Positions 51,101-60,485 of a DNA stretch of 64,000 nt are shown piece by piece. The stretch spans positions 1,550,001 to 1,614,000 of the forward strand of contig NZ_AP024653.1 in the NCBI RefSeq assembly GCF_019977335.1, given 5' to 3'. Positions within the stretch are counted from its first letter, which is position 1. Every line of letters begins with the position of its first letter. The notes under the pieces are model-generated. The model did no database searches. It had not been told where the DNA came from and was given only the letters and a program-made list of their open reading frames with translations. This DNA is from Arthrobacter sp. NicSoilB4 (GTDB lineage Bacteria > Actinomycetota > Actinomycetes > Actinomycetales > Micrococcaceae). Position numbers and translations under genes: made by a program.

Positions 51101-51721
51101 GTTTTCGCAGGACTATCCGCCACCGCGGAACCCGGGCGCTGGCTCGCCGTCACCGGCGCCTCCGGCTCCGGGAAATCAACGCTGCTCGCCGTTGCTCTGG
51201 GCTTCCTCCCGGCCGCACGCGGCCAAATCCTGCTCAGCGGGCGGGCGGCCTGGTGCCCGCAGGAGGCGCACCTCTTTGACTCGACCATCCGCGGGAACCT
51301 GCTGCTGGGCCTTCCGGAAGGGTCGCGCGGGGGAAACGCGGAGCCGCAACTGCAGGATGCCCTGGCCGCCGTGGGCCTCGCGCCGCTGGTCGGGCGGCTG
51401 GAGCACGGCCTGGACACCCGGATCGGACCCGGCGGTGCCTTCCTCAGCGGAGGCGAACGGCAGCGCCTCGCCGTCGCCCGCACCCTCCTGACCGGGGCGG
51501 ACGTGATCCTGCTGGACGAACCCACCGCCCACCTGGACGCGGAGTCCGGCCGGGCGATGCTGGCCGAGTTGCGGCACGGGCTGCGGGACCGCACAGTGGT
51601 CCTGGTGACGCATAACCCGGAGGACATCTCCCCGGACGACCGTCGCCTCGACCTGGACCGCGCGGCCGCCCCGGCAGCCGCGCCAACACCGGAGGCAACG
51701 CCGCTGCTGGCGCGGGGATAG
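48137..51721 (+). CDS. cydDC: fused CydDC cysteine/glutathione ABC exporter, 1194 aa
   Basis: One polypeptide joins CydD and CydC, which are separate subunits in Escherichia coli; together they export reduced thiols and are needed to assemble cytochrome bd. First half: six spans, then an ATPase domain with LDGPSGAGKSTVLG (Walker A), ELSPGELRRVALARGLARI (signature) and LLLDEPTAHLD (Walker B). A Gly/Ala/Pro-rich linker (about residues 545-635) joins the halves. Second half: six spans, then GASGSGKSTLLAV, FLSGGERQRLAVARTLL and ILLDEPTAHLD. The fusion is known in several Actinobacteria. ATG 6 bases after cydB, without a strong ribosome-binding site, so coupled translation is likely. Confidence 0.95.
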   Translation: MRPQFPAGPANRAALYLLGLLAALKALALVLMGQAVASMLAGLMAGDPAWAAQLYWGIAGVVLRSLTVWAQAVASRRAALGVKEELRSQLLERALRNGTRGAGPSDGGLAILATRGLDALDNYYTQFLPALVNCAAIPLLLGARILFADWISAVVIVLTVPLVPLFMVLIGRYTEDRVREAQSALSRLSGHMLELAKGLPVLVGLGRATAQRKALEDLSEEYRHRTMGTLRTAFLSALALELIATISVAVVAVFIGVRLVHGDMALEAGLLALILAPDCYLPLRELGTAHHASDEGRAALAETTAVLEEPEPTPLRPAAAAAAVSGAGSGAGTGHPPALAVAGLTVRYGGRSDAAVGPLSFTAAPGMITALDGPSGAGKSTVLGVLAGTIGTGGGAGGPGRQTTVTGRPEGFTTADLAWVPQHPVMVARTVLDEVRLYLGAAQPADGAPAGPGDGDATALRCLAACAAEHLAAKHPAELSPGELRRVALARGLARIEAGARVLLLDEPTAHLDRESATAVSGAIAALRGRVTVLLVAHDRQTRELADQVVAVAPGATGPATSGTAGAEASAVGTWTAGVPGTEAAKLEIHRADAEPAGFDQPGPGEPGLRPDGNTDPGVRQARAAGSTVRGSTARRLRRLLAPVGVKFAAAGAVGTLAALFAVALAGLSGWLIIRASEQPPILYLLTAIVGVRFFGIGRACLRYLERLLLHDAVFAALTRLRGRLWESLSRRALSLRRLLQGGNVLGTVVDDVDTVRELLPRVVLPPLTAVAVAAAAVTGIALLLPAALPAVIAAALVSLVAAPALALAADRMSTGTEQRLRSGVLRQVEAALDARAELHANSVAAPVLAGITRADRSATAASQRSAWAEGLGQGLTVLACGTAALASGVLAAPLALSGAVEASTVAVVVLFQLALVEPYAAITTAVRQYPALRAVLRRIGDAGVLDGDGARTHPDPSGGLIPVAGRPGGRAGIELRDLAAAWPGGAPVFAGLSATAEPGRWLAVTGASGSGKSTLLAVALGFLPAARGQILLSGRAAWCPQEAHLFDSTIRGNLLLGLPEGSRGGNAEPQLQDALAAVGLAPLVGRLEHGLDTRIGPGGAFLSGGERQRLAVARTLLTGADVILLDEPTAHLDAESGRAMLAELRHGLRDRTVVLVTHNPEDISPDDRRLDLDRAAAPAAAPTPEATPLLARG

Positions 51722-51730
51722 ACCGGACGT

Positions 51731-51736
51731 TAGCCT
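51731..51736 (+). promoter_or_regulatory. -10 element of leaderless promoter
   Basis: TAGCCT, six bases (GTTGCC), then the ATG at 51743. Confidence 0.6.
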
Positions 51737-51742
51737 GTTGCC

Positions 51743-52744
51743 ATGAACGGACACCCCGACGCCGCAGAGCCGCAGGACAGCCTGGACCCCCGCCTGCAAT
51801 GGCGGGCCGCCCGGACCGCGGACCTGGACGGCTGGGCGGCGCTGATTGCCCGGACTGCCGCCGTCGAACAGCCCGTCTGGTTCGAACGCCGCGCCGACCT
51901 GGCACAGGTCCTCGACTCGAAGAAGAATCCGGCCGAAGCCAACACCATCCTCGGCTTCGACCCGGCTGGTGTGGCCCGGGCCTACGGCCGGATCACCAAG
52001 AACCCGGACGGTGACAAGGCCATCGGCTACGGTTGCGTCGATCCGCAGTGGCAGGGGACCGGGATCGGCACCGGGCTGCTGGGCTGGATGGAGGACAGGA
52101 CCCGCCAGCGGTTCGCCTTGGACGCCGTGCCCGGATCCACACCCAAGCTGCGGCTCCATATGGAACAGCAGCATACGCACCAGGCCTCCCTGTTCGAGGA
52201 CGCCGGCTACAGGATTGTGCGCTACTACAACGAGATGCACCGGCCCCTCGGGGACGGGTTTCCGGAGACGGTCCTGGACGAAGGGCTGGAAATTGTAGGT
52301 TTCGGCCCCGAACTGCACGAGCCCGTCCGGCTGGCGCACAACGAGGCCTTCCGGGACCACTGGGGCAGCGAGCCCCGGGATGAGGAAGGCTGGGGCCTGG
52401 TGGTGAACGATCCCCTGGCCCGGCCGGACTTGAGCGCCGTCGCCGTCGAGCAGTCCACCGGAAGGGTGGCCGGCTACCAGCTCGCCAGCCATGACGAGGT
52501 CAGCGCCGTGTCGCGGGGCTACAAAGAGGGCTACACAGACCTGCTGGGCGTGCGGCGCGAGTTCCGCGGCCGCGGGGTGGCGCAGGCACTGCTTGCCGAT
52601 GCCATGCGCCGCTTCGCCGCGGCCGGCATGGACAAGGCCTCGCTCGACGTCGACTCGGAAAACCCCACCGGCGCCCTGGCCCTCTACGCCAAGATGGGCT
52701 ACGTCGCCGTCAATACCAGCATGGCCTGGGACAAGGAACTGTAG
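51743..52744 (+). CDS. GNAT family acetyltransferase with two GNAT domains, 333 aa
   Basis: Two GNAT folds in tandem. The first (about 12-170) has GYGCVDPQWQGTGIGTGLLG (acetyl-CoA loop). The second (about 175-333) has GVRREFRGRGVAQALLADAM and DVDSENPTGALALYAKMGYV. Tandem-GNAT proteins of this length include mycothiol synthase (MshD) and similar enzymes; the N-terminal half is usually the degenerate partner. I do not assign MshD because the flanking genes are unrelated and the key residues were not checked. Probable leaderless start. Confidence 0.85.
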   Translation: MNGHPDAAEPQDSLDPRLQWRAARTADLDGWAALIARTAAVEQPVWFERRADLAQVLDSKKNPAEANTILGFDPAGVARAYGRITKNPDGDKAIGYGCVDPQWQGTGIGTGLLGWMEDRTRQRFALDAVPGSTPKLRLHMEQQHTHQASLFEDAGYRIVRYYNEMHRPLGDGFPETVLDEGLEIVGFGPELHEPVRLAHNEAFRDHWGSEPRDEEGWGLVVNDPLARPDLSAVAVEQSTGRVAGYQLASHDEVSAVSRGYKEGYTDLLGVRREFRGRGVAQALLADAMRRFAAAGMDKASLDVDSENPTGALALYAKMGYVAVNTSMAWDKEL

Positions 52745-52759
52745 CTGGCCGTCTGCGCG

Positions 52760-53278
52760 CTATCCATCCACATCGTGGAGGTGATGGACGACGTCGTGCA
52801 GGAAGTACTGGGCAAACGTCAGCACGGTGAATTCCGATCCGTTGCTGCGGGTGCCTTTGCGCCCCCACTGCTCCTCCGGAACGCGCCCGAAGGAAGCGGC
52901 GATCTGCTCGCCCTCGGCAGTCAGTTCGGCGCTGACCACGGCCGGGTCGGCGTTGGCATAGTCCTTCTCGACCGCCGTCAGGTCCTGGTCCCAATCCGCG
53001 AACCGGGCGTCATCCTTGGTGAGCATGAGGTCGAGCCGGTGGTCGAAGAGGGTGAACACGTCCCTGACGTGGCATGCGTACTCGAGGACCGACCACGTGC
53101 TCTCGTCCGGCCGCTCCGCCACGTCGGGGCGCCGCAGGGCTGCCCGCCAGCGGGGAAGCATATTCTCCACGATTCCCGGCGCCGTCGCCGGCGTCGCCGC
53201 CGACGCATCGAAACCGCACTCCGGGCAGGGCCGCTGCAGGACCCAGGTCCAATCCTTGATATCCGGGTTGATAGGCAT
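52760..53278 (-). CDS. DinB/YfiT-like metal-binding protein, 172 aa
   Basis: DinB superfamily four-helix protein. The three-His metal site is likely made from LEYACHVRDVFTLFDHRLDL (His near 72 and 82) and the C-terminal LHDVVHHLHDV. The first residues (TWVLQRPCPECGF) have a CPECG motif of unknown use. The subgroup is common in Actinobacteria (maleylpyruvate-isomerase-like or unknown). The TAGACT hexamer lies 6 bases before the ATG on the minus strand. It converges with the double-GNAT gene. Confidence 0.88.
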   Translation of the reverse strand: MPINPDIKDWTWVLQRPCPECGFDASAATPATAPGIVENMLPRWRAALRRPDVAERPDESTWSVLEYACHVRDVFTLFDHRLDLMLTKDDARFADWDQDLTAVEKDYANADPAVVSAELTAEGEQIAASFGRVPEEQWGRKGTRSNGSEFTVLTFAQYFLHDVVHHLHDVDG

Positions 53279-53284
53279 GCGAGC

Positions 53285-53290
53285 AGTCTA
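53285..53290 (-). promoter_or_regulatory. -10 element of leaderless promoter
   Basis: On the minus strand TAGACT, six bases (GCTCGC), then the ATG of the DinB-like gene at 53278. Confidence 0.6.
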
Positions 53291-53375
53291 GGGGTAATTT
53301 TCCCGGAACGGCCGCGGCGGGTCGCAGCGTCGGGCATCGGCGGCCCCGGCCGAAGCCCGCGCCGCCGATGACTCT

Positions 53376-54041
53376 CTAGGGAAATATCTTGACGCTAGGG
53401 GCGTTTTCCCACGAAAGGTCTTTCGGCGGCGCTGCCACTACTGCGGTGATTTCCTGGGCTCGGAGTTCGGCCACAACAATTCGCAGCATTCCCTGTGCCA
53501 TACCCGTCGAGAGTTCGCCTTTGGTATCGGTGTAAATCATCGGACCCAAATCAGTCAGGTAGACATCAGAGATGTAGTTGGGCGTGTACTGGGGGTAGGC
53601 GCCGGTCATCTCCTCGCGGGTCAATTCCTTGCCGTTCTGGTCTACAGAATAGAGGCGCACTGCTGCCGCCTGAAGTGCCGCGACGGCCTTGTCGCGGTCC
53701 TCAGACACCACGAGGAACGCCGGTGAAGTTTCCCACCCACCTCCGAGGGCCGCCTCGTGCCGCTCTCCCTGTTGGTCGAACAGATCGGGCTGGACGCTCA
53801 CGTTTGCCATGGCTACTCCGGTCGCGGTGCTTGTTGGGATGCCCGACGGGCCCGGCTGTCCCGTTTGTCCGGCCGGGATTGCGGCTGCCGGGGCTGACGA
53901 CGGCGTGGATGACGGTTGCGTAAATGGCGGCGTAGACGTGACGGGAGACATGACAGGACCGGGCTGCAGGCTGCCGGAGCATCCGGCCAGAGCCGCAGCC
54001 ACAGATACCAGCACGGCACCGACCAACAGTCGTTTCGACAA
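53376..54041 (-). CDS. putative lipoprotein of unknown function, 221 aa
   Basis: Lipobox seen in SKRLLVGAVLVSVAAALAGC, with the Cys about 21 residues from the chosen start. A Pro/Ser/Thr-rich linker follows (about residues 22-70), then an extracytoplasmic domain (SVQPDLFDQQGERHE, RLYSVDQNGKEL, TPNYISDVYLTDLGP) without a family I recognise. I prefer the TTG at 54041: it gives a compact signal peptide and lies about 30 bases after a TACGAT -10-like hexamer on the minus strand. The ATG at 54080 (13 residues earlier) is the alternative. The upstream region contains the tandem repeats at 54257-54319. Confidence 0.75.
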   Translation of the reverse strand: MSKRLLVGAVLVSVAAALAGCSGSLQPGPVMSPVTSTPPFTQPSSTPSSAPAAAIPAGQTGQPGPSGIPTSTATGVAMANVSVQPDLFDQQGERHEAALGGGWETSPAFLVVSEDRDKAVAALQAAAVRLYSVDQNGKELTREEMTGAYPQYTPNYISDVYLTDLGPMIYTDTKGELSTGMAQGMLRIVVAELRAQEITAVVAAPPKDLSWENAPSVKIFP

Positions 54042-54203
54042 GAAACCCCCAATATCAGTGCGCCTGCGAACTGTGGTCATCGTACGGCACGGTTCCGGGC
54101 CGAACCAGCCCTCCGCGTTCCGGGGTGACCTGGCCACGCCAGGGGGCCCGACACCGTTGTTTCGCATAGTCCTGGGCACGTGGCTAGCCCTATTGCGGCC
54201 GTC

Positions 54204-54251
54204 CACCACGAATGGCCGCAATGACGGGCCTCATAGCGGCCATTCGTGGTG
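54204..54251. repeat. perfect palindrome sharing a core with 13597-13610
   Basis: 16-bp perfect arms (54204-54219, 54236-54251) around the sequence CCACGAATGGCCGC. A competing 9-bp pairing exists between 54192-54200 (ATTGCGGCC) and 54214-54222 (GGCCGCAAT), so the middle arm can pair either way. The same 14-base core occurs at 13597-13610 in another convergent gap, so it may be a dispersed palindromic element. Confidence 0.7.
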
Positions 54252-54256
54252 AATGG

Positions 54257-54319
54257 GTGACCAGTGGCCCGAGATGCGTGACCAAGGGCCCGTGACGGGT
54301 GACCACGGCCCCGCGCACC
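54257..54319. repeat. three tandem repeats with exact 21-bp period
   Basis: GTGACCA recurs at 54257, 54278 and 54299, each followed by a degenerate GGCCC or GGSCC block. The period is exactly 21 bases (two helical turns), so copies face the same side of the helix. The region lies between the parC stop and the lipoprotein gene, upstream of the latter. Confidence 0.75.
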
Positions 54320-54343
54320 CGCCGCCCCCACAGGCCAGGGACC

Positions 54344-56875
54344 CTAGGCTTCTGCCCCGGGCTTCGGCCGCCAGGCCATGCTCGGGCCAATCGCGTCGAT
54401 GGCCTGCGAGAGCGGGATGCCGGACCCGTCGCGGCGGCCGTGCTCCCCGGGAAGGGAGCGGGCCACCCCGGCGAGGGAGGATGCCTTGGCGGGGCCGTGA
54501 CCGGCCCACGCGAGCAGCAGGGTGTCTTCGCCCTTGAGGAAACGGTGCGCCCGGACCCCGGCGGTGGCACGGCCCTTGGCCGGGTATTCGGACAGTGCGG
54601 TCACCTTGGCGGCGCCCGGGGCGGTCCCGGGCAGTGCGCCATCGGTACCGGCAATGGTGACGACGACGGCGTCGGCGTCCGCCGGGCTGGCGGTGCCGAA
54701 GTACATCACCCGGTCCCCGGCAGCCAGCTTGATGCCGGCCATGCCGCCGGCAGTCCGGCCCTGCGGACGGACCGCGGAGGCGGGGAAGCGCAGGAGCTGC
54801 GACTGCCGCGTCACAAAGACGAGGTCGACGTCGTCGGAAACAGCGGGGGCCACGCCCACCACGGTGTCCTTGTCCTTGAGGGCAATGACTTCCCAGTCCT
54901 CCCGGTTCAACGGGTAGTCGGGCTGGACCCGCTTGACCACGCCCTGGGCGGTACCGACCGCGAGCACCTCATCCAGCGGGGTGAACGCCACGAGCGATTC
55001 GCCCTTGAGCAGCGTGATGAAGTCCTTGGCCGGCACCCCGCCGGCCAGGTTCGGGGTGCCCGAGGTCGGAGGCAGAACGGGCATGTCCATCACCTGGAGC
55101 CGGAGCATGCGCCCCTGCGAAGTGATGGCCGCGATCTCGCCGCGGGCGGACGTCTTGACCACCGAGGTGAACACATCGTGCCGGGTCCGCGGGCCGGACT
55201 CGGCGAGGCTGTCCTGGTTGGCCGTCCGCGCGATCTGGCCGGAAGCCGTCAGGATCGCCCAGCAGGGGTCGTCCGCGATCTCGAGTGCCAGGGGTGCGGC
55301 CTTGCCCTTGGCTCCCGGCGCGGCGGCCAGGGCGGCGACGGTGGGGGAGACCGCCTCGGACTCGAGCAGCACGGTGCGGCGCGGGGTGCCGTATTTCTCG
55401 GCGATCTCAGCCAGCTCAGAGGACACCAGGCCGCGGAGCCGCTCGCTGGAGCCGAGGATGGCTTCCAGCTCGGCGATCTCGCGGCGCAGCTCGTCCTGCT
55501 CCTTCTCGAGTTCGATCCGCGAGTACTTGGTCAGCTGCCGGAGCCTGAGCTCCAGGATGTAGTTGGCCTGGATCTCGGAGAGGTCGTAGATGGACATCAG
55601 CCGGGTCCTGGCAGCGGCCGCCTCGTCCGAGGACCGGATGATCTGGATGACCTCGTCGATGTCCACGATCGCGACCAGGAGGCCCTCCACCAGGTGGAGG
55701 CGGTCCTTCTTCTTGCCGAGGCGGAAGGCGGTGCGGCGGCGGACAACGTTGATGCGGTGCTCGACGTAAACGGAGAGCAGCTGCAGCAGCCCGAGGGTCT
55801 GCGGCTGCCCGTCCACGAGAGTGACGTTGTTGATGCCGAAGGAATCCTCCATCGGCGAGTAGCGGTACAGCTGCTGGAGCACGGCGTTGGGGTTGAATCC
55901 GTTCTTCAGCTCAATGACCAGGCGGAGGCCGTGCTTGCGGTCCGTGAGGTCCACGATGTCGCTGATCCCGGTGAGTTTCTTGCCGTTGACAGCGTCCTTG
56001 ATCTTCTCGATCACCTTCTCCGGCCCCACCATGTACGGCAGTTCCGTGACCACCAGGCCGGTGCGGCGGGCCGAGAGCTGCTCGACCTCCACCTTGGCCC
56101 GGGTCTTGAAAGATCCGCGGCCCGTGGCATAGGCGTCGCGGATCCCGTCCAGGCCCACGATCCGGCCGCCGGTGGGCAGGTCCGGGCCGGGGACGAACTT
56201 CATGATGTCCTCGAGCGTGGCGTCCGGGTGCTCGATCAGGTGCCGGGCGGCGGCGATCACTTCCACCAGGTTGTGCGGGGCCATGTTGGTGGCCATGCCG
56301 ACGGCGATGCCGGTGGCGCCGTTGACCAGCAGGTTCGGGAACGCGGCCGGCAGCACGTCCGGCTGGGTCAGCTGGTTGTCGTAGTTGGGGACGAAGTCGA
56401 CGACGTCCTCGTCGAGGTGGTCCGTCAGCGTCAGCGCGGCGGCCGCGAGGCGGGCCTCGGTGTACCGCGGGGCTGCCGGGCCGTCGTCGAGCGAGCCGAA
56501 GTTGCCGTGGCCGTCGATGAGCGGCAGCCGTAGCGAGAAGTCCTGCGCCATGCGCACCATCGCGTCGTAGATCGCGGTGTCGCCGTGCGGGTGCAGCTTG
56601 CCCATGACCTCGCCCACCACACGGGCGCTCTTGACATGGCCGCGGTCCGGGCGGAGGCCCATCTCGCTCATCATGTACAGTATGCGCCGCTGGACGGGTT
56701 TCAGCCCGTCGCGGGCGTCCGGAAGTGCCCGCGAGTAGATCACCGAATAGGCGTACTCGAGGAACGATCCTTCCATCTCCGACGTGACGTCGATGTCGAC
56801 GATATTCTCTGTGAATATTCCTGCGGAATCGGTGCTGGCTTCCCCTGCCGGGGACGGGGTTTGGCGGCGGGCCAT
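54344..56875 (-). CDS. parC: DNA topoisomerase IV subunit A (GyrA/ParC family), 843 aa
   Basis: DNA-cleaving subunit of topoisomerase [26 protein letters not shown], with Thr100 and Asp104 at the positions equivalent to Ser83/Asp87 of E. coli GyrA. The catalytic tyrosine is Tyr138 in [12 protein letters not shown]-terminal domain, tower and coiled coil ([20 protein letters not shown]) precede the C-terminal beta-pinwheel. ATG 56875 is chosen because AAGGA lies upstream and the frame further upstream is only antisense to the next gene. The partner gene parE lies 12.4 kb away; separate loci are normal in this group. Confidence 0.93.
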   Translation of the reverse strand: MARRQTPSPAGEASTDSAGIFTENIVDIDVTSEMEGSFLEYAYSVIYSRALPDARDGLKPVQRRILYMMSEMGLRPDRGHVKSARVVGEVMGKLHPHGDTAIYDAMVRMAQDFSLRLPLIDGHGNFGSLDDGPAAPRYTEARLAAAALTLTDHLDEDVVDFVPNYDNQLTQPDVLPAAFPNLLVNGATGIAVGMATNMAPHNLVEVIAAARHLIEHPDATLEDIMKFVPGPDLPTGGRIVGLDGIRDAYATGRGSFKTRAKVEVEQLSARRTGLVVTELPYMVGPEKVIEKIKDAVNGKKLTGISDIVDLTDRKHGLRLVIELKNGFNPNAVLQQLYRYSPMEDSFGINNVTLVDGQPQTLGLLQLLSVYVEHRINVVRRRTAFRLGKKKDRLHLVEGLLVAIVDIDEVIQIIRSSDEAAAARTRLMSIYDLSEIQANYILELRLRQLTKYSRIELEKEQDELRREIAELEAILGSSERLRGLVSSELAEIAEKYGTPRRTVLLESEAVSPTVAALAAAPGAKGKAAPLALEIADDPCWAILTASGQIARTANQDSLAESGPRTRHDVFTSVVKTSARGEIAAITSQGRMLRLQVMDMPVLPPTSGTPNLAGGVPAKDFITLLKGESLVAFTPLDEVLAVGTAQGVVKRVQPDYPLNREDWEVIALKDKDTVVGVAPAVSDDVDLVFVTRQSQLLRFPASAVRPQGRTAGGMAGIKLAAGDRVMYFGTASPADADAVVVTIAGTDGALPGTAPGAAKVTALSEYPAKGRATAGVRAHRFLKGEDTLLLAWAGHGPAKASSLAGVARSLPGEHGRRDGSGIPLSQAIDAIGPSMAWRPKPGAEA

Positions 56876-56929
56876 GAGGCTGGTGGGTCCTTCTGAGGGT
56901 GCTGAACGTGTGCTGCAAAAGTTAATGAC

Positions 56930-56935
56930 TAGGCT
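56930..56935 (+). promoter_or_regulatory. -10 element of leaderless promoter
   Basis: TAGGCT, six bases (AAGCCT), then the ATG at 56942. Divergent from parC by 66 bases. Confidence 0.6.
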
Positions 56936-56941
56936 AAGCCT

Positions 56942-59632
56942 ATGGTGGATCAGCCCGTGGACGGCGTATATCCGGAATATTGGGAAGCCGATGTTGTGCT
57001 GCGCGACGGCGGGACGGCCCACCTGCGCCCGATCCTCCCGGCTGACGCGGACGCGGTCCAGGCCTTCCACGTGGGTCAGTCGCAGAAGTCCATCTACATG
57101 CGGTTCTTCGCGTTCAAGTCCAAACTCTCCGCGAAGGAACTCAAGCGGTTCACCGAGGTGGACTACAAAGACCGGGTGGCCCTGGTGATCACCATCGGCG
57201 GGGAGATCATGGGCATCGGCCGCTACGACCGGCTCGATGACCCCGGGGAAGCCGAAGTCGCGTTCAACATCGCCGACGCCCACCAGGGCCGCGGCATCGG
57301 CTCCATCCTGCTCGAACACCTCGCGGCCGCCGCCCGCGAAAACGGGATCCGCAAGTTCAGCGCCGAGGTGCTCCCCGAAAACCGGAAGATGCTTATGGTG
57401 TTCTCGGACGCCGGGTACGACGTCAAACGACACTTCGACGACGGTGTGGTCAGCCTCGAATTCAACATCGACCCCACGGACAAGTCCCGCGCCGTGATGG
57501 AATCCCGGGAACACCGTGCGGAAGCCCGCAGCATCCAGGAACTGCTCGCCCCGTCCTCCGTGGCGGTGATCGGCGCCAGCCGCAAATGGGGCACGGTGGG
57601 CTACCAGCTGCTGGAGCACATCATTGAGGGACGCTTCACCGGCCCGGTCTACGCGATCAACCCGGAGGCGTTCGAGCTCGCCGGCATGCTCTCCTTCGCC
57701 CGGCTTTCCGAGGTGCCCGGGCCCGTCAATCTCGCCATTATCGCTGTCCCGTACGCCGAAGTCCCGAAGGTCGTGGAGGAGTGCGGTGCCGCGGGGGTCA
57801 AGGGGATCGTGGTGGCCACGGCAGGCTACGCGGACGACGGCGAACGCGGCCTGGCCCGGCAGCGCGAACTCGTCCGGCAGGCCCGCGCCAACGGCATGCG
57901 GGTGATCGGCCCCGCCTCGCTGGGCATCATGAACACCAACCCTGCCGTGTCCCTCAACGCCTCGATGGCGCCCGCGCTGGGCCGCCGGGGAGGCCTGGGC
58001 CTGTTCAGCCAGTCGGCAGCGATCGGCGTCTCCCTCTACGCGGCCTCCAGCCGGCGCCGCGTCGGGATCTCCACGTTCCTCTCCGCAGGGAACCGGGCCG
58101 ACGTCTCGGGCAACGACATGATGCAGTTCTGGGAGGACGACGCCGACACGACCGCCGTCGGGCTCTACCTCGAATCGATCGGCAACCCGCGCAAGTTTTC
58201 CCGGCTCGCCCGGCGCCTGGCCCGGACCAAGCCCGTCATCGTGGCCAAGTCCGCCGCGATGGGCCTGGGCCTGCCTCCCGGCCACGCCGTCCGCACCACG
58301 CAGGCACCGCCGGAGGCCCTCGACGCGATGATGCGCCAGGCCGGCGTGATCCGTGTCGAGACCATCGAACAGCTCATGGACGTCGCCCAGATCGTCTCCA
58401 GCCAGCCCCTGCCGAAAGGCCCCGGGGTTGCCGTGTTCAGCAACTCCAGCGCGCTGGGCAAGGTCGTCGCGGACAACGCGGCGGCGCAGGGACTCGGCGT
58501 GGAGCGGATCGTCACCGACGTCGACCTCGACGCCGGGATGTCCGTTGCGCTGCCGGCGCTCCGGCACAGCTTGCAGGAAGTCCTCACCGCCGACACCGTC
58601 CACGCTGTTGTTGTGGCGCTGCTGCCGGCCCACGGCCTCACCGTTGAGAAGATCGCCGGAGTGCTGGCCGAATGTTCGGTGGCGGCTGGCAAACCCGTGG
58701 TGGCGGCGTTCAGCGGACTGCTGGACCCGTCCATCTACGTGGAGGGAATGGTGGGCGACGAGGCGGGGTCAACAGTGGTTCCCTGCTACTCCAACCCCGG
58801 GGCGGCCGTGGCCGCGCTGGGATCCGTGGTCCGCTACGCCCAATGGCTGGGCCGGGACCAGGGCCTGTTCGTGGAACCCGAGGGCTGCGACCCGGACGGC
58901 ACGCACGACGAGCTGGAACGGCTGCTGGACAAGGTGGGCGGCGAGCACCTGGTCCGGCTGGACGCGGAGACGGCCGCGGGCCTGCTGGCCCGCTACGGCA
59001 TCAGGGTGGTCCCGTCCGCCGGCTTTGAAACCGCCGATGAGGCCGTCGCCGCCGCGGACCGGCTCGGCTGGCCGGTGGCGTTGAAGACCACCGACCCGGC
59101 GCTGCGGCACCGGCTGGACCTCGGCGGAGTGCGCCTGGACATCCAGGATGCGGACTCGCTGCGGCGGAACGTGCTGGAAATGCGGAAGTCGCTGGAACGT
59201 TACGGCTCGCCCTCGCTGGAAGTGCAGACCATGGCGCCCGTGGGGCAGGCCTGCACTTTCCGCGCCATTGAGGATCCGCTCCTGGGCCCGGTGGTGTCGT
59301 TCGGCCTGGCGGGCGACGCTGTCAACCTGCTCGACGACTGGGCCCACCGGGTGCCGCCGCTCTCCGGCTCAGACCTGCACGACTTCATCCGGGCGCCCCG
59401 GGCTTCACGGAAGCTCTTCGGCTACCAGGGACTGCCGGCGGTGGATGCCAGGGCGCTGGAGGACCTCGCCGCCCGGCTGACGAGACTCAAGGACAACCAT
59501 CCGGAGATTGCCCTCGTCGACTTCAACCCCGTGCTCGCCGGTCCGGAGGGGGCGTCCATCCTGTCCGCCGACGTCCGGATCGCCAATGCCGCCCAGCGCA
59601 CCGACAGTGCCCGCCGCGCCATGCGCAGCTGA
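56942..59632 (+). CDS. GNAT / acyl-CoA synthetase fusion (Pat-like), 896 aa
   Basis: Domain order: N-terminal GNAT (about 18-175; [24 protein letters not shown] acetyl-CoA loop), CoA-binding domain (about 195-320; [20 protein letters not shown]), succinyl-CoA-ligase-like region (about 325-480; [17 protein letters not shown]) and a C-terminal ATP-grasp domain (about 670-890; [20 protein letters not shown]). The organisation is that of bacterial Pat/AcuA-type protein acetyltransferases, which acetylate acetyl-CoA synthetase and similar enzymes; the N- versus C-terminal position of the GNAT domain varies between groups. The catalytic His of the ligase part was not located with confidence, so the ligase may be a regulatory pseudo-domain. 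Confidence 0.9.
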   Translation: MVDQPVDGVYPEYWEADVVLRDGGTAHLRPILPADADAVQAFHVGQSQKSIYMRFFAFKSKLSAKELKRFTEVDYKDRVALVITIGGEIMGIGRYDRLDDPGEAEVAFNIADAHQGRGIGSILLEHLAAAARENGIRKFSAEVLPENRKMLMVFSDAGYDVKRHFDDGVVSLEFNIDPTDKSRAVMESREHRAEARSIQELLAPSSVAVIGASRKWGTVGYQLLEHIIEGRFTGPVYAINPEAFELAGMLSFARLSEVPGPVNLAIIAVPYAEVPKVVEECGAAGVKGIVVATAGYADDGERGLARQRELVRQARANGMRVIGPASLGIMNTNPAVSLNASMAPALGRRGGLGLFSQSAAIGVSLYAASSRRRVGISTFLSAGNRADVSGNDMMQFWEDDADTTAVGLYLESIGNPRKFSRLARRLARTKPVIVAKSAAMGLGLPPGHAVRTTQAPPEALDAMMRQAGVIRVETIEQLMDVAQIVSSQPLPKGPGVAVFSNSSALGKVVADNAAAQGLGVERIVTDVDLDAGMSVALPALRHSLQEVLTADTVHAVVVALLPAHGLTVEKIAGVLAECSVAAGKPVVAAFSGLLDPSIYVEGMVGDEAGSTVVPCYSNPGAAVAALGSVVRYAQWLGRDQGLFVEPEGCDPDGTHDELERLLDKVGGEHLVRLDAETAAGLLARYGIRVVPSAGFETADEAVAAADRLGWPVALKTTDPALRHRLDLGGVRLDIQDADSLRRNVLEMRKSLERYGSPSLEVQTMAPVGQACTFRAIEDPLLGPVVSFGLAGDAVNLLDDWAHRVPPLSGSDLHDFIRAPRASRKLFGYQGLPAVDARALEDLAARLTRLKDNHPEIALVDFNPVLAGPEGASILSADVRIANAAQRTDSARRAMRS

Positions 59633-59740
59633 CACCCCGGGAACGGCAGGGAAGCGCCGGGGGAGCGGCGGGGGAGCGCCGGGCGCCGCCCGGCCGGCCA
59701 CGGTTAGCATGTCCCCAGCCGATCTGTGAAAATGGGGACC

Positions 59741-60484
59741 ATGAGCTTTCAGTCTCCGACATCCAAGCCCCAGGCGACCGTCCCCGGACGCCCGGGCACG
59801 CACCACCAGGGCCTGCATGACCACAGTGCGCAGGGTCAAAGCCTGGAAGGGGCCCTCCAGCAGGCCGGTTTCTACCCCCGCCTGGTGGCCGACGTCGTTG
59901 CCGACGCCCTTGACGGGCGTGACTGCGTGGCCCACCTGGTGCACCTCGAGACGCACTTCGACCGCGCCGAGGTCCGCCGCCACATCACCGTGCTGGTCCT
60001 GACGGAGGACATGCTGGTCATCACCCATGTGGACGACCAGCAGCTGGACGAGGCGGGGGAGCAGACGGTGGCGCAGGTCTCCACTGAATCCGTGCCCGTG
60101 GCGCAGATCCGCTCCGTGGTGCTCAGCTACGTGTACGCCCAGCCGCAGGACTACAAATCGTCGGATCCGGTCCGCGAGCTGACCCTGTCCATCGCCTGGT
60201 CCGGCGGCCAGCGGCTGGACATGGGTCCGGCCAGCTGCGGTGACCCGCAGTGCGAGGCCGATCATGGCTACAGCGGCACGATCGCCCAAGAGGACATCGT
60301 GCTCCGGATCAGTGCCGAAGCCGACGGCCTGCAGGCCGTCCAGGACGCCAAGCTGTTCGCCCGAGCCCTGCGCGCCGTGAACACGGGATCCTCCGCGCCG
60401 GTGCCCCACACCGGCCCCGGGCTCCCGCCCCGCCCGCGGATGGGTGTCTTCGGGAGCCGCGTCAGCCGCGGCCACCAGCGCTGA
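59741..60484 (+). CDS. DUF5998 family protein, 247 aa
   Basis: Soluble protein with a Pro/Gln/His-rich start, then a ~170-residue conserved region: QSLEGALQQAGFYPRLVADV, HLVHLETHFDRAEVRRHITV and ADHGYSGTIAQEDIVLRISA. Cys pair in GPASCGDPQCEADHG. DUF5998 is an actinobacterial family of unknown function. ATG 59741 is chosen; ATG 59732 and a GTG at 59726 lie in frame just upstream. The next gene starts 1 base after its stop, so the two form an operon. Confidence 0.85.
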   Translation: MSFQSPTSKPQATVPGRPGTHHQGLHDHSAQGQSLEGALQQAGFYPRLVADVVADALDGRDCVAHLVHLETHFDRAEVRRHITVLVLTEDMLVITHVDDQQLDEAGEQTVAQVSTESVPVAQIRSVVLSYVYAQPQDYKSSDPVRELTLSIAWSGGQRLDMGPASCGDPQCEADHGYSGTIAQEDIVLRISAEADGLQAVQDAKLFARALRAVNTGSSAPVPHTGPGLPPRPRMGVFGSRVSRGHQR

Positions 60485-60485
60485 G

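Noticed and set aside
56876..58633. Extension of the parC frame far upstream
   Set aside because: It is antisense to the GNAT/acyl-CoA synthetase gene. The ParC family start (MARRQTP...) at 56875 has a ribosome-binding site and gives the usual length.
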